Origin: Aplidium turbinatum
Lineage: Eukaryota > Chordata > Ascidiacea > Aplousobranchia > Polyclinidae
NCBI GenBank assembly: GCA_918807975.1
Contig: OU964932.1
Coordinates: forward strand, 2,914,001 to 2,978,000
Reading direction: 5' to 3'
DNA: 64,000 bases
A program made the translations under genes and the position numbers. Positions 1-42,400 of the stretch are shown here, piece after piece (position 1 is the first letter of the stretch; the number at the start of each line of letters is the position of its first letter). The notes beneath the pieces are model-generated. The model was not told the DNA's origin, ran no database searches, and saw nothing but the letters and a program-made list of their open reading frames with translations.

Positions 1-141
1 CAAGAGACGGGTTCAATTGTGATGTGGAATAGTCACTTCACACTCTTAATTACGTCCGTCCGTTAGATTCACACATCGTAAAAGGAAGACGAAGCACGTT
101 TGGAAAACACAAGTTAGAAAATTAGAAAAAGAATGACGAGA

Positions 142-200
142 GATTGTCGCTCAAGCGTGACAGTGCATCGCAATGATGACGTCACGATTGCGCGACAATC
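142..200. repeat. Imperfect inverted repeat with CRE-like palindrome
   Basis: Two 20-bp arms (142-161 and 181-200) match at about 17 of 20 positions when one is reverse-complemented. The spacer is 19 bp. A perfect TGACGTCA palindrome, the cAMP-response-element core, lies at 177-184 at the inner edge of the right arm. The site is in an intron of gene 1. It could be a small foldback remnant or a binding site, and the sequence does not decide between them. Confidence 0.4.
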
Positions 201-485
201 CATGTCACAATACGGAGACAGATAACTTGGCCATAATTTCGTGAACACCAGTAATTATGAGCATTCTATATTCATGCCTGATAGTAATAGCCAAATGCAG
301 GTTATCGCAACAAGGTTTATTAAATTGATATGGGTACCAATTGTCATTTTACGATAAGCAAAGATTGTTTGCAATAAACAAAAGCTCTTTTATTGTCAGC
401 CGAAATAAAAGCCTTCGTATACCCTTCTTTAGATAGGCTACCCCTAAATGCAACAAATAGATCTACACATTTTCGATTTCAACAG

Positions 486-30705
<30,220 letters not shown>

Positions 30706-30757
30706 TCATTTTAATTGTTTTCGATTTTTGTGGTTAGGATTCCTTATTGCACAATGC

Positions 30758-30763
30758 AATAAA
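30758..30763 (+). terminator. Polyadenylation signal of gene 1
   Basis: AATAAA 53 bp after the stop codon of gene 1, in the expected strand and position. No alternative is obvious before the transposon remnants of the intergenic stretch. Confidence 0.6.
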
Positions 30764-31723
30764 TTGGTATTTCTATGTATGCATCAAAAACAAGACGAGA
30801 ACTTTGTGGCTTATTAAGAGACTAAGGATTTTATTTAAAAGTGCATCAAATTGTTTATTTTCATCATTATGTCTAGTCAGAGACGGCTATACAATAGGCT
30901 ATAATCAAGATCACTGTAAAATTAAAATTTACTCACTAGAAAGAAGCATTTTTTTAGAACACATACTGTACAAAGTAGCCTAATTAATGGCAATTGCTAA
31001 CATTAAGCCACTGTTAATATAATATGTCCAAGAAAAGTCGATTTAAAGTTTGAATCTAACTCGGTCAGTGTTGCCATTTCAAAATTTAAAAAGTTTTCTG
31101 TGCTTCTCGTAATAAGTAAGTCAACTTTGTATATACTGTATGTTGATGTATGATAAACAATGATACAACTTTCTTCACAATTCTGTTTTGTAAATTCTAA
31201 AAAAATGTTTGCTTCCATTGACTTAATTTTAGATGTTTGAAAAGTTTAAAAGAGCAGTGCTAAAAACTGGACTTAACCAAACCAAGAGTTTGAGTATTAA
31301 TAAATATAATAAATGAGAGAAAATATGCTGCTTCTTTTTTCTATAGCTTTTTTTATTTTTGTTTGAAGTTGTTTATCTTATCTCAAACCTCTGAAAGATT
31401 TTGATATCATATCCACTAGGGTGGGCCGTTTTTGACTTTTTTCGAAATTCAAAAACGGCTAGTCATAAAAAGTGGCACATGCATGAAAAAATTACGTGTG
31501 CAAAATTTCATCAGTTTGGGGGTGCATCTTCTGCCCCCGCAGGGGGTCAAACTTTCAATTTTTTGAAAAAAAAGGGGAAATTTCACTTTACGTTTTAACA
31601 TAATTTTTTTTATAATTTTTCTACTGGCTTGTTATAATCTTGTAAGTGGGATGTACCCAGAACTTTCTTATGTAAAGGCATGTTCGAAGCTTAAGGTTTA
31701 CTGGCCCCGCATCGACGACCAAA

Positions 31724-32765
31724 ATGCTGAATTTTTACCAATTTGAAATGCTATTTTGTCATTGCTCAATAAACAAACTTGTCGCAAAAGGGCGAGATGG
31801 TGTTAACGCTGTACGCTCATTTATGTTTTGTCCCATAACTTTGCAGGATGATACGAATGAGGTACGAACATCAGTAGGCTACATATTTATGATAAAGAGT
31901 TACAAAAAAAAAATGAATAACCTTTTGAAGTCAAATTCTAGAGGTGGGCCTAAATTGCAGCAAGATTTGGACCAAATGAAAGAATCTGCAAAGCAAAAAT
32001 ATTTGAAATCGGTTGTTGCAGCCTAAGTTTTCCAATTTTCTGCAATGTACTTGCCCGCAGGAAAATCGTGTCCCTGTTACAGAACAACAGTTCCTTCTTG
32101 ATTAAAGAACAACTCGCATAATGGTGATTGATAAACATGATAAATCGGCCACAAAATCTAATTTTAAACGTTTTCTGAGGAGACTCGCAAGATCAGAACA
32201 ATTCCGTTCTTTACGTGAAGACCCAGGAGCAGGCACAAGTAGCGCTTTGGTTAAAACAGCTTTAACTTCTTATTCAAGCTCAGAAACTTTGTCATCCAAT
32301 GAAGAACGCTGCGAAGATTTTGATTATCAACCCAGTTTTGCCTCGGAAAACCCCAGAAAAAGCAAGGTTACTTCCAGTTTAGTAGTATTTGCTGAATCAT
32401 GCGATCGTACTGGTATTTCAGATAGGTCTGCAGCACTTATTGCTTCATCATTTCTACAAGATGCAGGAGTTGTCAATCAGTCATAGATAAAAGCAAAGTG
32501 AGAAGAGCGAGAAAAGAAATGAGGTTTACAACTCAAATGGAAAGTAGGCTTATCATGTGCATAAATTTGCAAAGCATATAATTTGCTCAAATGGAAAGTA
32601 GGCTTATCATGTGCATAAATTTGCAAAGCATATAATTTGATGGCCGAAAAGATTAAACCATCAAACAAGATGAAATTGGTGGGCAACTTCGAAAACATTT
32701 CGCAGTTGAAGAGCACATTACTTTACTTGAGGAGCCAAGTTCTCATTTCAGTGGTCATTTTACTA
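31724..32765 (+). pseudogene. Fragment of the same transposase-like gene as 56560-58975
   Basis: Frames at 31724-32026 and 32121-32486 plus later pieces. Similarity to the 56.5-59 kb gene: ESCDRTGISDRSAALIASSF and FLQDAGVV (compare [20 protein letters not shown] and YIDAGLV). Then, after a frame change, VIDKSKVRRARKEM (compare [14 protein letters not shown]). Then FDGRKD and VEEHITLLEEPSSHFSGHFT (compare YDGRQD and [20 protein letters not shown]). An exact 54-bp tandem duplication (32532-32585 and 32586-32639) lies inside. The catalytic Asp/Cys-His part is absent. Dead copy. Confidence 0.65.
32532..32639 (+). repeat. Exact 54-bp tandem duplication
   Basis: Two identical consecutive 54-bp units starting CTCAAATGGAAAGTAGGC. 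Identity by eye indicates a recent slip. It lies inside the pseudogene copy. Confidence 0.95.
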
Positions 32766-33050
32766 CAGCCAACGGGTCAATTGGTTAAGCACCTGACTTC
32801 ATGAATGAACAAATTTCAAAATAAAGCGGCGCTAGTTCGATTCTTCGGGTTTGCGCTTGTACAGTATAAAGCACTCTAAGGATTGTATTCCATTCAGCGG
32901 CATTAAATTGATGGCCTACTTTACAAAAAAAACACACGCAGTGATTGGGCTTGCGTTTGTGGTTCAAAGCCTCTACATCTACAAGTATGCGAAACTGACA
33001 AGATTAAGCTCTCAAAGAAGCTCTTTCAGTCCGAGGATTAAGATTCAATC
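32766..33050 (+). repeat. tRNA-derived SINE, family A
   Basis: A-box-like GTCAATTGGTTAAGCACC, B-box-like TAGTTCGATTCTTCGGG, then the family body ending AAGCTCTTTCAGTCCGAGGA. Intergenic between the two host genes. Confidence 0.75.
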
Positions 33051-33413
33051 AACTGCATTTTATAGTATAATCTCCTACTTCCAAAGAGACGCCTAGGAAG
33101 CCTCTCAGTGTAGTTTGTGAAAACATTGTTAAGTTGGTATTGGGAAAGTAAATACGTTCAGGCCTAAAGACTTAACCACAACTAGCAACGCGGTAAAAGC
33201 TATTTCAATACGTTGCAAGCGAAAGGAATAGGTCTACCACTAAAAGTAATTAACTTTTCTTTGTTTTTCAATAACCGACTAATGCAAACAATGAATGTAA
33301 TATACAATACGCAAATGATCTACAATTTGACGCAATCATTATATTTTTAATAATTTATACAAAGTCATGTATATGAGTTGAATTTAAACTAAAATTCTCA
33401 ACTGTACGATAAT

Positions 33414-36400
33414 TTATGATGTTGGAACAACTGGATCCAATGTTGCGGCTGCTGATAGAATATGGAATACAACAATGGAATACTGTCTCTTCACTTCTTC
33501 CCAACGCCCTTCCTGATCCGGGTCCACATCAATATCGAACAAGGAATCAGTTAGACCTGGGAATGCTGTGTTATCGTACGTGTCGTGAAGGCTTGGAGCT
33601 GTTATGACGTGTCTGGTCAACATAAGTTAAAATGTAAATCCATTCCGGTCATTTGTTAAAATATTCAAGGAGCTATAAACGCATTATTAATACAAGTATA
33701 ATTTGAAATGATAAAAACGTTCCGTAAATACTGTTTTTGCTCAATTTCCACACCGATTGTTAGATTTATATAATCACTGCATCCTATAAGCTCTGATCTT
33801 ATGAAAAGATTTAATGATATGATGGCTATCCCTCGTCTTCGAGGATGATGGTCTTTGCAATAAAGTCTTGCGAAGACGCCTGTGCGTGGGTTGATTAACG
33901 TGGACTTGATGGCGCTCACTCAACAAGCACACATAAACTCAACAAGACCATCAGCTTTATCCAATGGCAAGGCAAGCCAAGACGATTGGAGCTGGTGGCA
34001 TGCTGCACCCTTCATCCGCTTTCACAGTCGTTGAGCTTGATTGACTTCATCCGCCTGTTCCACCGTTGGGGACTTGGGTACTTTGGACTACGTTTTGTCT
34101 CGTGACCCGACAGTTTATCGAAAGACAATTTATCGAACGACAGTTTATCGAACGACAGTTTATCGAAAGACAGTTTATCGAACGACAGTTCATCGAAACG
34201 ACAGTTTATCGAAACGACAGTTCATCGAAACGACAGTTCATCGAACGACAGTTTATCGAAACGACAGTTCATCGAACGACAATTCATCGAAGGGGCTAGG
34301 GGCTAGAGGCTAGGAGTTAGGGGCTAGAGGTTAAGAGTTAAGGTTAGAATTAGGGGTTAGTGGTTGGAAGTTGGAGTTTAAGGGTTAGGGGTAGGAGTTA
34401 AGGGTAGGGTTAGGGGTTGGAGGTTAAGGGGTAGGGTTAAGGTTAGGGGGTTAGGGTTAGGGGTTAGTGGTTAGGAGTTAGTGGTTAGGAGTTGGGGGTT
34501 AAAGGTTAGGGGTAAGGTTACGGTTAGGGGTTAGTGGTTGGGGGTTAGGGGTTGGGGGTTGGGGGTTAGGGGTAGCTTTTAGGTTAGGGGTTAGGTTTTC
34601 GATTAACTGTTGTTCCAGGCCCCTATCCAGCAGGGAGCCAGGGAGGCTTCGCCCCCCCTAAAAACAAATTCGCCCCCCCTGGCAAAATCCAAACATTCAA
34701 GTGCAACAGCTACATTTATAATGATTTTGCCCATTTAAATTTTTTTGGCCCCATTTAAAAAAAGTTGGTCCCCCTTGCTCTGCGGTCTGGCTACGGCCCT
34801 GTGTCGTTCGATAAATTGTCGTTCGATAAACTGTCGTTCGATAAACTGTCATTTCGATAAACTGTCGTTTCGATAAACTGTCGTTCGATGAATTGTCGTT
34901 CGATAAACTGTCGTTTCGATAAACTGTCGTTCGATAAACTGTCGTTCGATGAACTGTCGTTCGATAAACTGTCGTAGTACCGTTTTGTCTGGCCTCTGCC
35001 TTTCAACCAACCTGGCATGGGTGACCCTTCCAGGAGCAGTTAGCTCCTGCCAGTACAGCTCTAGAGGTCACTGAGGCACGAAAACTCACCACGTTAAGGT
35101 AGTAGTCCGATGAGAGAGTAATTTAGTAGTCCGATTCAACCCTATCTTAATACAAGCTGTGTTCGTACGCGGAAAGCACGTCACGGGCTATCTTAGCCCC
35201 GTGCTAATTAATTGCTAATGACGAGAGCTATGAAAATGACAGAGCCAAATATTTTACAAGATAATAGCCATGAGTATTGTGCGCATAGAAATTAAATTTT
35301 TACCCAACAAATTTATTGAAATAAATTATTTGAAATGAAAAAATCTCAGATAGTCGGTTTTTATTCTAATTTCCCAAAAATAGCTTCAAAATTGAAATTT
35401 TTGAATTATAACATAAAGTAATGCGAAACTAAAAAAAAAATTACTTTGTCTCATAAAACATTAACATATGTATAACTAGCATTGCACAAAAATGTCTAGC
35501 TACCTGAGACGAAATGCTTATTGTGGAGATCAGAAAGGTAGAAAAATGACCAGTTTAGTTTTAGAAAATTCGCAAAGAATAAAAACTAAAAGTCAAGAAA
35601 TTTCACATTTCTAGCATATTTCCTTCTGTGAAATATTTCACTACTAGATTGGGGCGTCCTCATAAAGCCCGTGTTGCTACAGATAGGGTTAATGATATAA
35701 AGATTGCTTGATTAAACTGAACCTGATCCTCGGAGTGGGAAAGCTTCTATGAGAGCTTAATCCCGACAGTTTCTCATGCTTGTAGAGGCTTTAAACCAGG
35801 GGTCGGCAAACTTTCTGTACTACTGGGCCAAATTTACAAACTTCCGGTAACGTGCAGGCCGCATAAATTTCAACCTATAAACAATCGCCACATTATCCTT
35901 AAAGTCATGGCGCACCTGCAACTCCTATTCCTGTGTCTATTGCACTATGAGACGTGTTTGTTGCCGTTTCATATTTATTATCAAACACGTATTAAAATGC
36001 AATGCATTGTTTTTATTTACTTATCGTTTATCAATGTGAAGGATGATGTTGTTTCTGTGTCATGGCCAAGGTGTTTAAATCAACTGGCAACTTTGTTGAT
36101 GATATTTGCAATACCCGGTACGTAATTCAAATGACGATCTGACAGGCGAGTGCGAAGTTTATTCTTTGCGTAATTCATTTTTGAAAAAAGCTGCTCACAG
36201 CAATATGAGCTTCCAAACATGCACATTACACGTTTTGCATTGTCAACAGATGAAGATAGGTGGATTTCTGGACATATTCTTTATAAAAGTTGGCAATTGG
36301 AACTGAATCGTATTTGGCCTTCAATATGTTGGATGATTGAAGTTCAATTATTTCCATTTGCATCTATGTGGCATAGTATTGACATCCATTGAAAATGGAA

Positions 36401-39400
36401 GGCAAATAAATCGAATCTGTTTTTTTTTGATTTTTCAAATTGCAAAATCGAGATTCAAAGTTACTCTTAGTGAAAACGATAAGTGATATGTATTTGTGAA
36501 GAAAGGCGTTCTTCCCGGCTATCAGCACAAGGCTGATTACTCACTAGCACAGCGAGCTGCAGTGACGCTTCGCTAACCATCACGGTGTAGCTTCCACGCC
36601 AGCCATTGAGACCTCCAATTAAACGTTTAAGTTATTTTGTATTTTATCAGTATTTTATCATGATATGTATTTATCAGGGTTGGAAGGTTTACAAAGGCCA
36701 AAACTGGGAAAATGAGCAAAGTTGGAATTGATTAATTGAGTTTCCCAAAGACGTAGCTTGTTTACGAAGGCAGTAATATGACCATACATCTGACTAATAA
36801 ATTGCTCCTTTCCTTGTAGTTGTAAGTTTAGCTTGTTCATATGAGAAGTGAAATCAGTGAGAAAGGCTAAATCTGTTAACCAATCAGGATCACTAAGTTT
36901 ATCAATGCCGAAACCTGCATTCTTTTGTTTCAAGAAAGTCACTATTTCGTTTCGCAAATCATAAAACCGTTGTAACATAGCACTGCGACTTAGCCATCTA
37001 ACCTCGCAAAAATACACCAGATCTTGATGCACAGCATTCATCTCTTCAAATAAACTTTTGAATTGGCTGTGGTTAAGGCCTCATGCCAAAACAAAGTTGA
37101 TTATTTTAATAACAGTACATATTGTTATGATATAAAATAAATTCATGCGTACATAATGATGAAACTTTAGTTTATGCACTAAAAGTAAGATCGTTCGAGG
37201 GCCGCAAAAACTTTGTCCGCGGGCCGCATTTGGCCCGCGGGCCGCAGTTTGCCGACTCCTGCTTTAAACCGTTGATGCAGGCCAGTCACCGAGATTGACA
37301 AAGTGAAGTCTTCGAATCCACTAGGTACCTCTGAAAGGTGAGCAGTCATGAAATGCATTGCTTAAGCGCACACTCCGAGAGTCGAACCAGCACCGCTTGA
37401 TCTTGAGTCGGGCGCGTAATCATTGAGCTAACGGGGCGGATGAGATCCAATAAAAGAATGTCCCGAGAACAAAATCCAGCAATGCAGTAGCGACCCAGCT
37501 TGATTTAAGATGGAAGCCAGGGTTGAGAATGATATCTATAGTCTTTTTGAAATTTTAATTTAAGTTCGTTTATTTGTCATTTTGGAAAGTCTCACCGTAG
37601 TCAAAATGTTTCATACAGCACCTGTAATATTTTCTTCCCGGCAGAGGGTTTTGATCAATGAAGGCGCGTTCCAATTGCATCAGTTGATCATTTAAGGCTC
37701 GTACTTCCAATGCACTGATAAAGGAAAAGTTATTTACGAATTACAATATGACCTGCACGCAGAGATGTACGTATACGCCACAAATTCTAAGCCGCAGAAC
37801 TGCGGCGTAGACTTTTTGTTTACGCTAACGCTTGCGGCCACATTTTTTTGGATAGTTTGCGCTTGAGGCTACGCCGTAAATTTTTCGCGGTTTTTTAGAG
37901 CATAGCGTCAACGTATACTTTTTAATGTATTTTTTTCGCTACAACACGCCAATACCTTCCAGCGCTGCAGTTGAAAGAATGTTTTCAATGGGCAAAGACA
38001 TATTGGAACCAAAACACAGCAAAATGTCAGATGAACACTTTCAGATGCTTGTGTTTCTTAGTGGAAATTCAAAAAAAAACTTGTTTGTTTCGAGTGGTTT
38101 ATAGCGTGTGAATGTTTGGCACCTAGTAAACAAAATTAGTTTACGCTAGTGTATGCGCTGACGCCGCCAACCTTTTTTACAAGTTACGTTGACGCATACG
38201 GCGTATGATTTTTCGAACGTTTGCATTTACGCTGACGGCGTCAATATTTTTTGTATGCGCGTACAGCCGTACATCACTGCCTACACGTCAGACAAGAGCA
38301 GTCAAACCTTTAATACAAGTTCATTATTAGCAGACGAATTCGGTTAATTACATTCTGCTAAAACGTATCAATTGTTTTATTGCATCAAACTTGAAATACC
38401 AAATCAAATCTTATATTACGTAAAACCATCTCGTACACAACTTTAGGCATAAATTAGATAATTGTATCGGAATTTGCTTCTTGCTTGCACACTTCATTTA
38501 TTCTTTTAGGTTCGATATGCGAAAGCAAAAGAAATGAGTCGTGTTAGAAACGTTTGCAGATAAGCCAAAGAAAAATGTCCCTCTTTTTTTCACATAGTTG
38601 TCTGAGACGTTCAAAAGCGAAGTGAGGAAAATAAGGTCATCAGAATGATGAAGGTACCTCTCAGCGTTACCTTAACAAAACTTTATCAACATTCTCGTAC
38701 ATCAAGCTAGGATGCATCAGAAGCGTATGGACAAATTGTATGCAGGCATTTTACAGGACTTCAAATATTATATTTAGCCTACACTATATCAGTGGTTCTC
38801 AACCTTTTTGTCTTGGCGGACCCTTTTGGTACCCTCAAAGCGGTCGCAAACCCCTAAAAAAATATCCCAAATTTTAGTATTTTGCGTCTCCTAACCAAAA
38901 CAAATGTTTCATAAGTTTCGAAGCGACACACTTAGAAGAATTTGTTGAGCTCGTGACGCTCTTGTGACGATTGATGACTTTAACGAAGCTGTATTCTGAG
39001 ATATATGTTGGCACACAAGATCAAAGATCAGATCTATCTACTCATTTGATGTTTTCAAAAATTAATAATTTTTTTGCGACCTTCACAAACAAATTTTCTA
39101 TTTTTTATTCGTAACCAATATTTCGTTGTAGCCACAGTCATGGCAAAACTGCAAGTGCTAATAGGCTACTGACCAATGCTTACATTTCTGAACTAAGCTA
39201 TCTCATGTTTCACTGCTAGTTCACTAAAAACCTAAACTAACAGCCCGTTTTACTTATTCAAATAGAGTCTTTGGGTTCTATTTGAATAAGTTCCTTTTGA
39301 TTATCCTATTGAGCTGAAACAGGCTGTTAAAGTTTGTAGTGAACCAGTAACAAATCTTGATGTAGCCTTATAAATATATTTAACTCTTTTATATGAGTTT

Positions 39401-42400
39401 TTTCGTTTGGAAATCGAAACTTTTTGTACAACACATTTTGAAATTTTGACCGACGCACCAAGGTGTTATGACGCACAGTTTGAATATCCCATAAACAAAT
39501 AAATCACAACCATGTCATAATTTATCAATCGGACTATCTCAAAACTTTTTACGGACCTCTCGGGAGTCCGCAGACTCCGGTTGAAAATTACTGCACCATA
39601 TACTGTATTTACGCTGGATGTCAAATTAAGGAAATGTTATTTTATCGAATGCGTTTTGCTGTATGGAAAGCTACCACTGCAATAAGTTGCTTCAATTGTG
39701 CAGAGCAGAAAAGTAGATCGTGATTGGTTCATCTGGTTATTATTATGTTGGTAGCGTTAGATACGCATGGATTGACTTGACGCGTTCATTGTTTTTGCTT
39801 CTTACGTGTCAAGAAAAGTCTCCTTGCGTTGCGCCACATGTTTGAAAGGGAAGTGGAGAGAATGTTTGTAAGCTTTCTGTTGCTGATTTGCGAAAACGCA
39901 AAGCAGATATTCTCAATGGTTTCATTTCTACGTCACCCACTTGTTTGTATCAGCGCTATCGATCCGTAGTTGAATGTTTATGGCTGCTGTTGCAAAAACT
40001 TTGATAGCTTCATCCAATACAGCTGCGAAATAGAAATGAAGTGAATAAATTAGAACAAGAAAAAAGATAAGATCTCTTATTGATTCACCAATTTCAATAT
40101 TGCGATGACACAACTCCATTAAACCTCATTCTGAGGCATTCTTGCCTGACAAGAAAAACATAGTCACATGAGAATGAGAGTTAAAAATGTTCTGGTCTGG
40201 GATATTAGTAATTATATCAAATGTTTACCAATATGAACTTTTGCAACAATTAGAGACAAGAAGTGTCTACAAGATTTTCTTTTGTTGCTTTAATGCGTAT
40301 AAAAGGACACATCATCCGTTTATAGGCTAATGTATAATCTTACAAGGATCTCCAACTACAGTGTGACAACTAACTGAGTTACCAACAAAGTAGTAAAATA
40401 GATGTAAGAGAACTACCAAGAAACCATGAAAATACTGGAAAGAACTTCTGCTCTTAATTAAAAAGAATAAATAGATCAAAAATTCAACTGTTTTGCTCGA
40501 AACATTTAACAAAGGTCTAATAACGAGCATATTGAGGAAGGTGTAATCACAACGTTACGTTACTACGTCATCGAAAAAAAGTTTAAGCAAAAAGTGAAAT
40601 AAAACTTTTAGTACAACACCAAGGGATTAAAAAAAGTTTGTAGAACAGGAACGGGTCATAGAAAAACAGCGTCTCACATACCTATGTCAATGCTATTGTT
40701 TGCCAGTAATATTCCAAATCTTCTTTCAAACAGGAATTTATTCGCTTCAAGATAACTTGCATAGAGGTTAGGATCAATTGGAAGAAATGTTGAATCCGCC
40801 AGTCTTCTTCCCATCTCGGCCCACGTTTGGCCAACAGCTCGATGATAAGTGAAGTTAGGATCAATATATTGGGTCACCAACTCAAATGTTTCGTAGATTG
40901 TGTGATAGAGAGGATAACCCCTAAGTCCAAGGCTCTGAAAAATGCGAAAACTTGATGCATGCAACATGATTCCAGGCAATAAAATTCGGAATAGAAAAAT
41001 ATAAACATCAATAATTCCCAAAGCATTTGATGGGGACTATATTGGGCCATGTACCAATGACATTGCCGAGCTGCCAAGACACCACTTGACACACCATTTT
41101 AGAAATTCTTTAGGAAAGGAAATATGTATCCTACTAGCTAATGAAGATTACACTAGTCCGTCCTAGTAGCTCCATTGATTAAGTGCCCGACTTTGTGCAC
41201 AAAAAACCTCGATCAAGCGCTGCTTCGGTTTAAGCATCGCACTTTGCCAGCTCTCCATTCAGAGATACCTAGTGGATGGAAATAATTCACACACAACAAC
41301 ACTTTGACAATCGGAAACTTCACTTTGCCAATCTTGATAACCGGCTATGCGTCAGTTGTTCAAAGCGTTTGCAAGCATGGAAATCTGCCAGAAATAACTT
41401 TTCAGATGCTTCTTAAGTTCGAGGATAAATTGTAAAACCAACCAACTAGTTATCTTGGACGTAAAAGGTAATTTTTTTCTCCAAAATAGAATGGCCTTGA
41501 TGCCAATGCACAAAAGCCAAAAAACATGCAGCTTTTTTTAAACATTTTGCGCCCACTGCCCATTAAAAAGAGCTTTCATCATTAAAATCATCAAGATCTC
41601 CGTTCCAAAGGTACCTCTCAATCGGACCGATATACAACGTCCTGGAAACAAACTTTGTTTTGATACCGGCGCCACATGCTGCCAAAACACAAAGGCACAC
41701 AAAGGCACAGCTAGCATTACAACCATCAACGAATTTATGCAAGAACAACATCTATTAATACGCTGACCCATGGCCACCTGGAGAAGTGGCTTAATTTGTC
41801 ACATTATGCAGAATTTGATTACAGCTACAGAACGGCTAGTGTTTGATTGACATTTTCTGAGATTTTTTTCCTTTTTGCTGTCTCCTAATGGTATAAAAGC
41901 TGTTTGTTGCCTTGGGAAACAGTATCAAATGAGAAAAAGTAAGTTGAAAAACGCTGAATCAGACTGCTATTGAAAAATTAACAGTCTGACAAAAATCTTC
42001 GAAATCAAATTTTGTTCGCGATAGATGATGAGCCAAGTGAATTTAAGGTTTGGGCTGCATATGGTAGAGATAGACCAATGTGGCATTAAAGCAGAGAGAC
42101 AAAATCGCTTTTTACTATAAGTTTGGGGACTCGCAGACTTTCTCCGCATGGTAAACCTGCAGTTCATTACAACGAAAAATTGTCGTGTTTCTGAAGATGA
42201 TATCACAAATATATATTTTTCGTAATATTCTTCCTTTGATCAAAACAGGTGGGATCTTAGGAAGTCCTGGCTCCCTACAAGAAGCTCTCGTGTAAGAATG
42301 TACAGACAACATGTTCTATAAATTGGATACTGCCAAGCTTTAATAACTCACTTGGTCATATGTGTAGTGAATATCAACCGATGGCACACCGATTTTTTGG

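Larger units (their letters stand above)
31416..32765 (+). mobile_element. Truncated copy of unplaced TIR-type element
   Basis: The left end resembles a terminal repeat (CCACTAGGGTGGGCCGTTTT, close to CACTAGGGTGTACC at 63979). It is followed by broken coding sequence related to the gene at 56560-58975. The right part is missing, and a SINE begins at 32766. It lies between the two convergent host genes. The link between the 31416 terminus and the coding remnant is inference. Confidence 0.45.
34101..34980. mobile_element. Foldback-like element with minisatellite arms and 10-bp TSD
   Basis: The left arm (about 34108-34297) is tandem copies of units like GACAGTTTATCGAAC, and the right arm (34800-34976) is the same unit inverted. 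The arms enclose about 300 bp of degenerate telomere-like repeat and a remnant with hAT-like ends. The whole is bracketed by CGTTTTGTCT (34091-34100 and 34981-34990) inside a dispersed repeat. Long inverted repeats built of short tandem units plus a 9-10 bp duplication are the features of Drosophila Foldback/MULE elements. No transposase inside. It lies in the last intron of gene 2. Confidence 0.7.
35797..37261 (-). mobile_element. hAT element, internally reduced, inside a SINE
   Basis: Ends CAGGGGTCGGCAAACTTTC and the inverse of CAGGAGTCGGCAAACTGC. Perfect 8-bp duplication CTTTAAAC (35789-35796, 37262-37269). It is 1465 bp, too short for a full element. It carries a minus-strand transposase fragment at 36658-37041 and a further repeat (36507-36625). 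Confidence 0.9.
35706..37440 (-). repeat. Family A SINE interrupted by a hAT element
   Basis: Minus-strand SINE in two pieces, 35706-35796 and 37262-37440, with family landmarks in order across the gap: ACTTCACTTTGTCAATCTCG on one side and AAGCTTTCCCACTCCGAGGA on the other. The hAT 35797-37261 is inserted at CTTTAAAC. The B box (TGGTTCGACTCTCGGAG) lies near 37378-37393. Confidence 0.8.

Noticed and set aside
393-485. Extension of the first gene 1 exon upstream to an ATG at 393
   Set aside because: The sequence before 486 does not resemble the family, while tttcaacag/GGTGAC at 485/486 is a good acceptor and matches the gene 2 exon border at 52459.
34298-34600. Chromosome end (telomere)
   Set aside because: The array is degenerate, short and followed by unique sequence and further exons of gene 2.
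34041-35018. Open frames reading repeated RQFIE and NDSL units
   Set aside because: They arise from tandem repeats in the foldback arms. No start, domain or splice context supports a gene.
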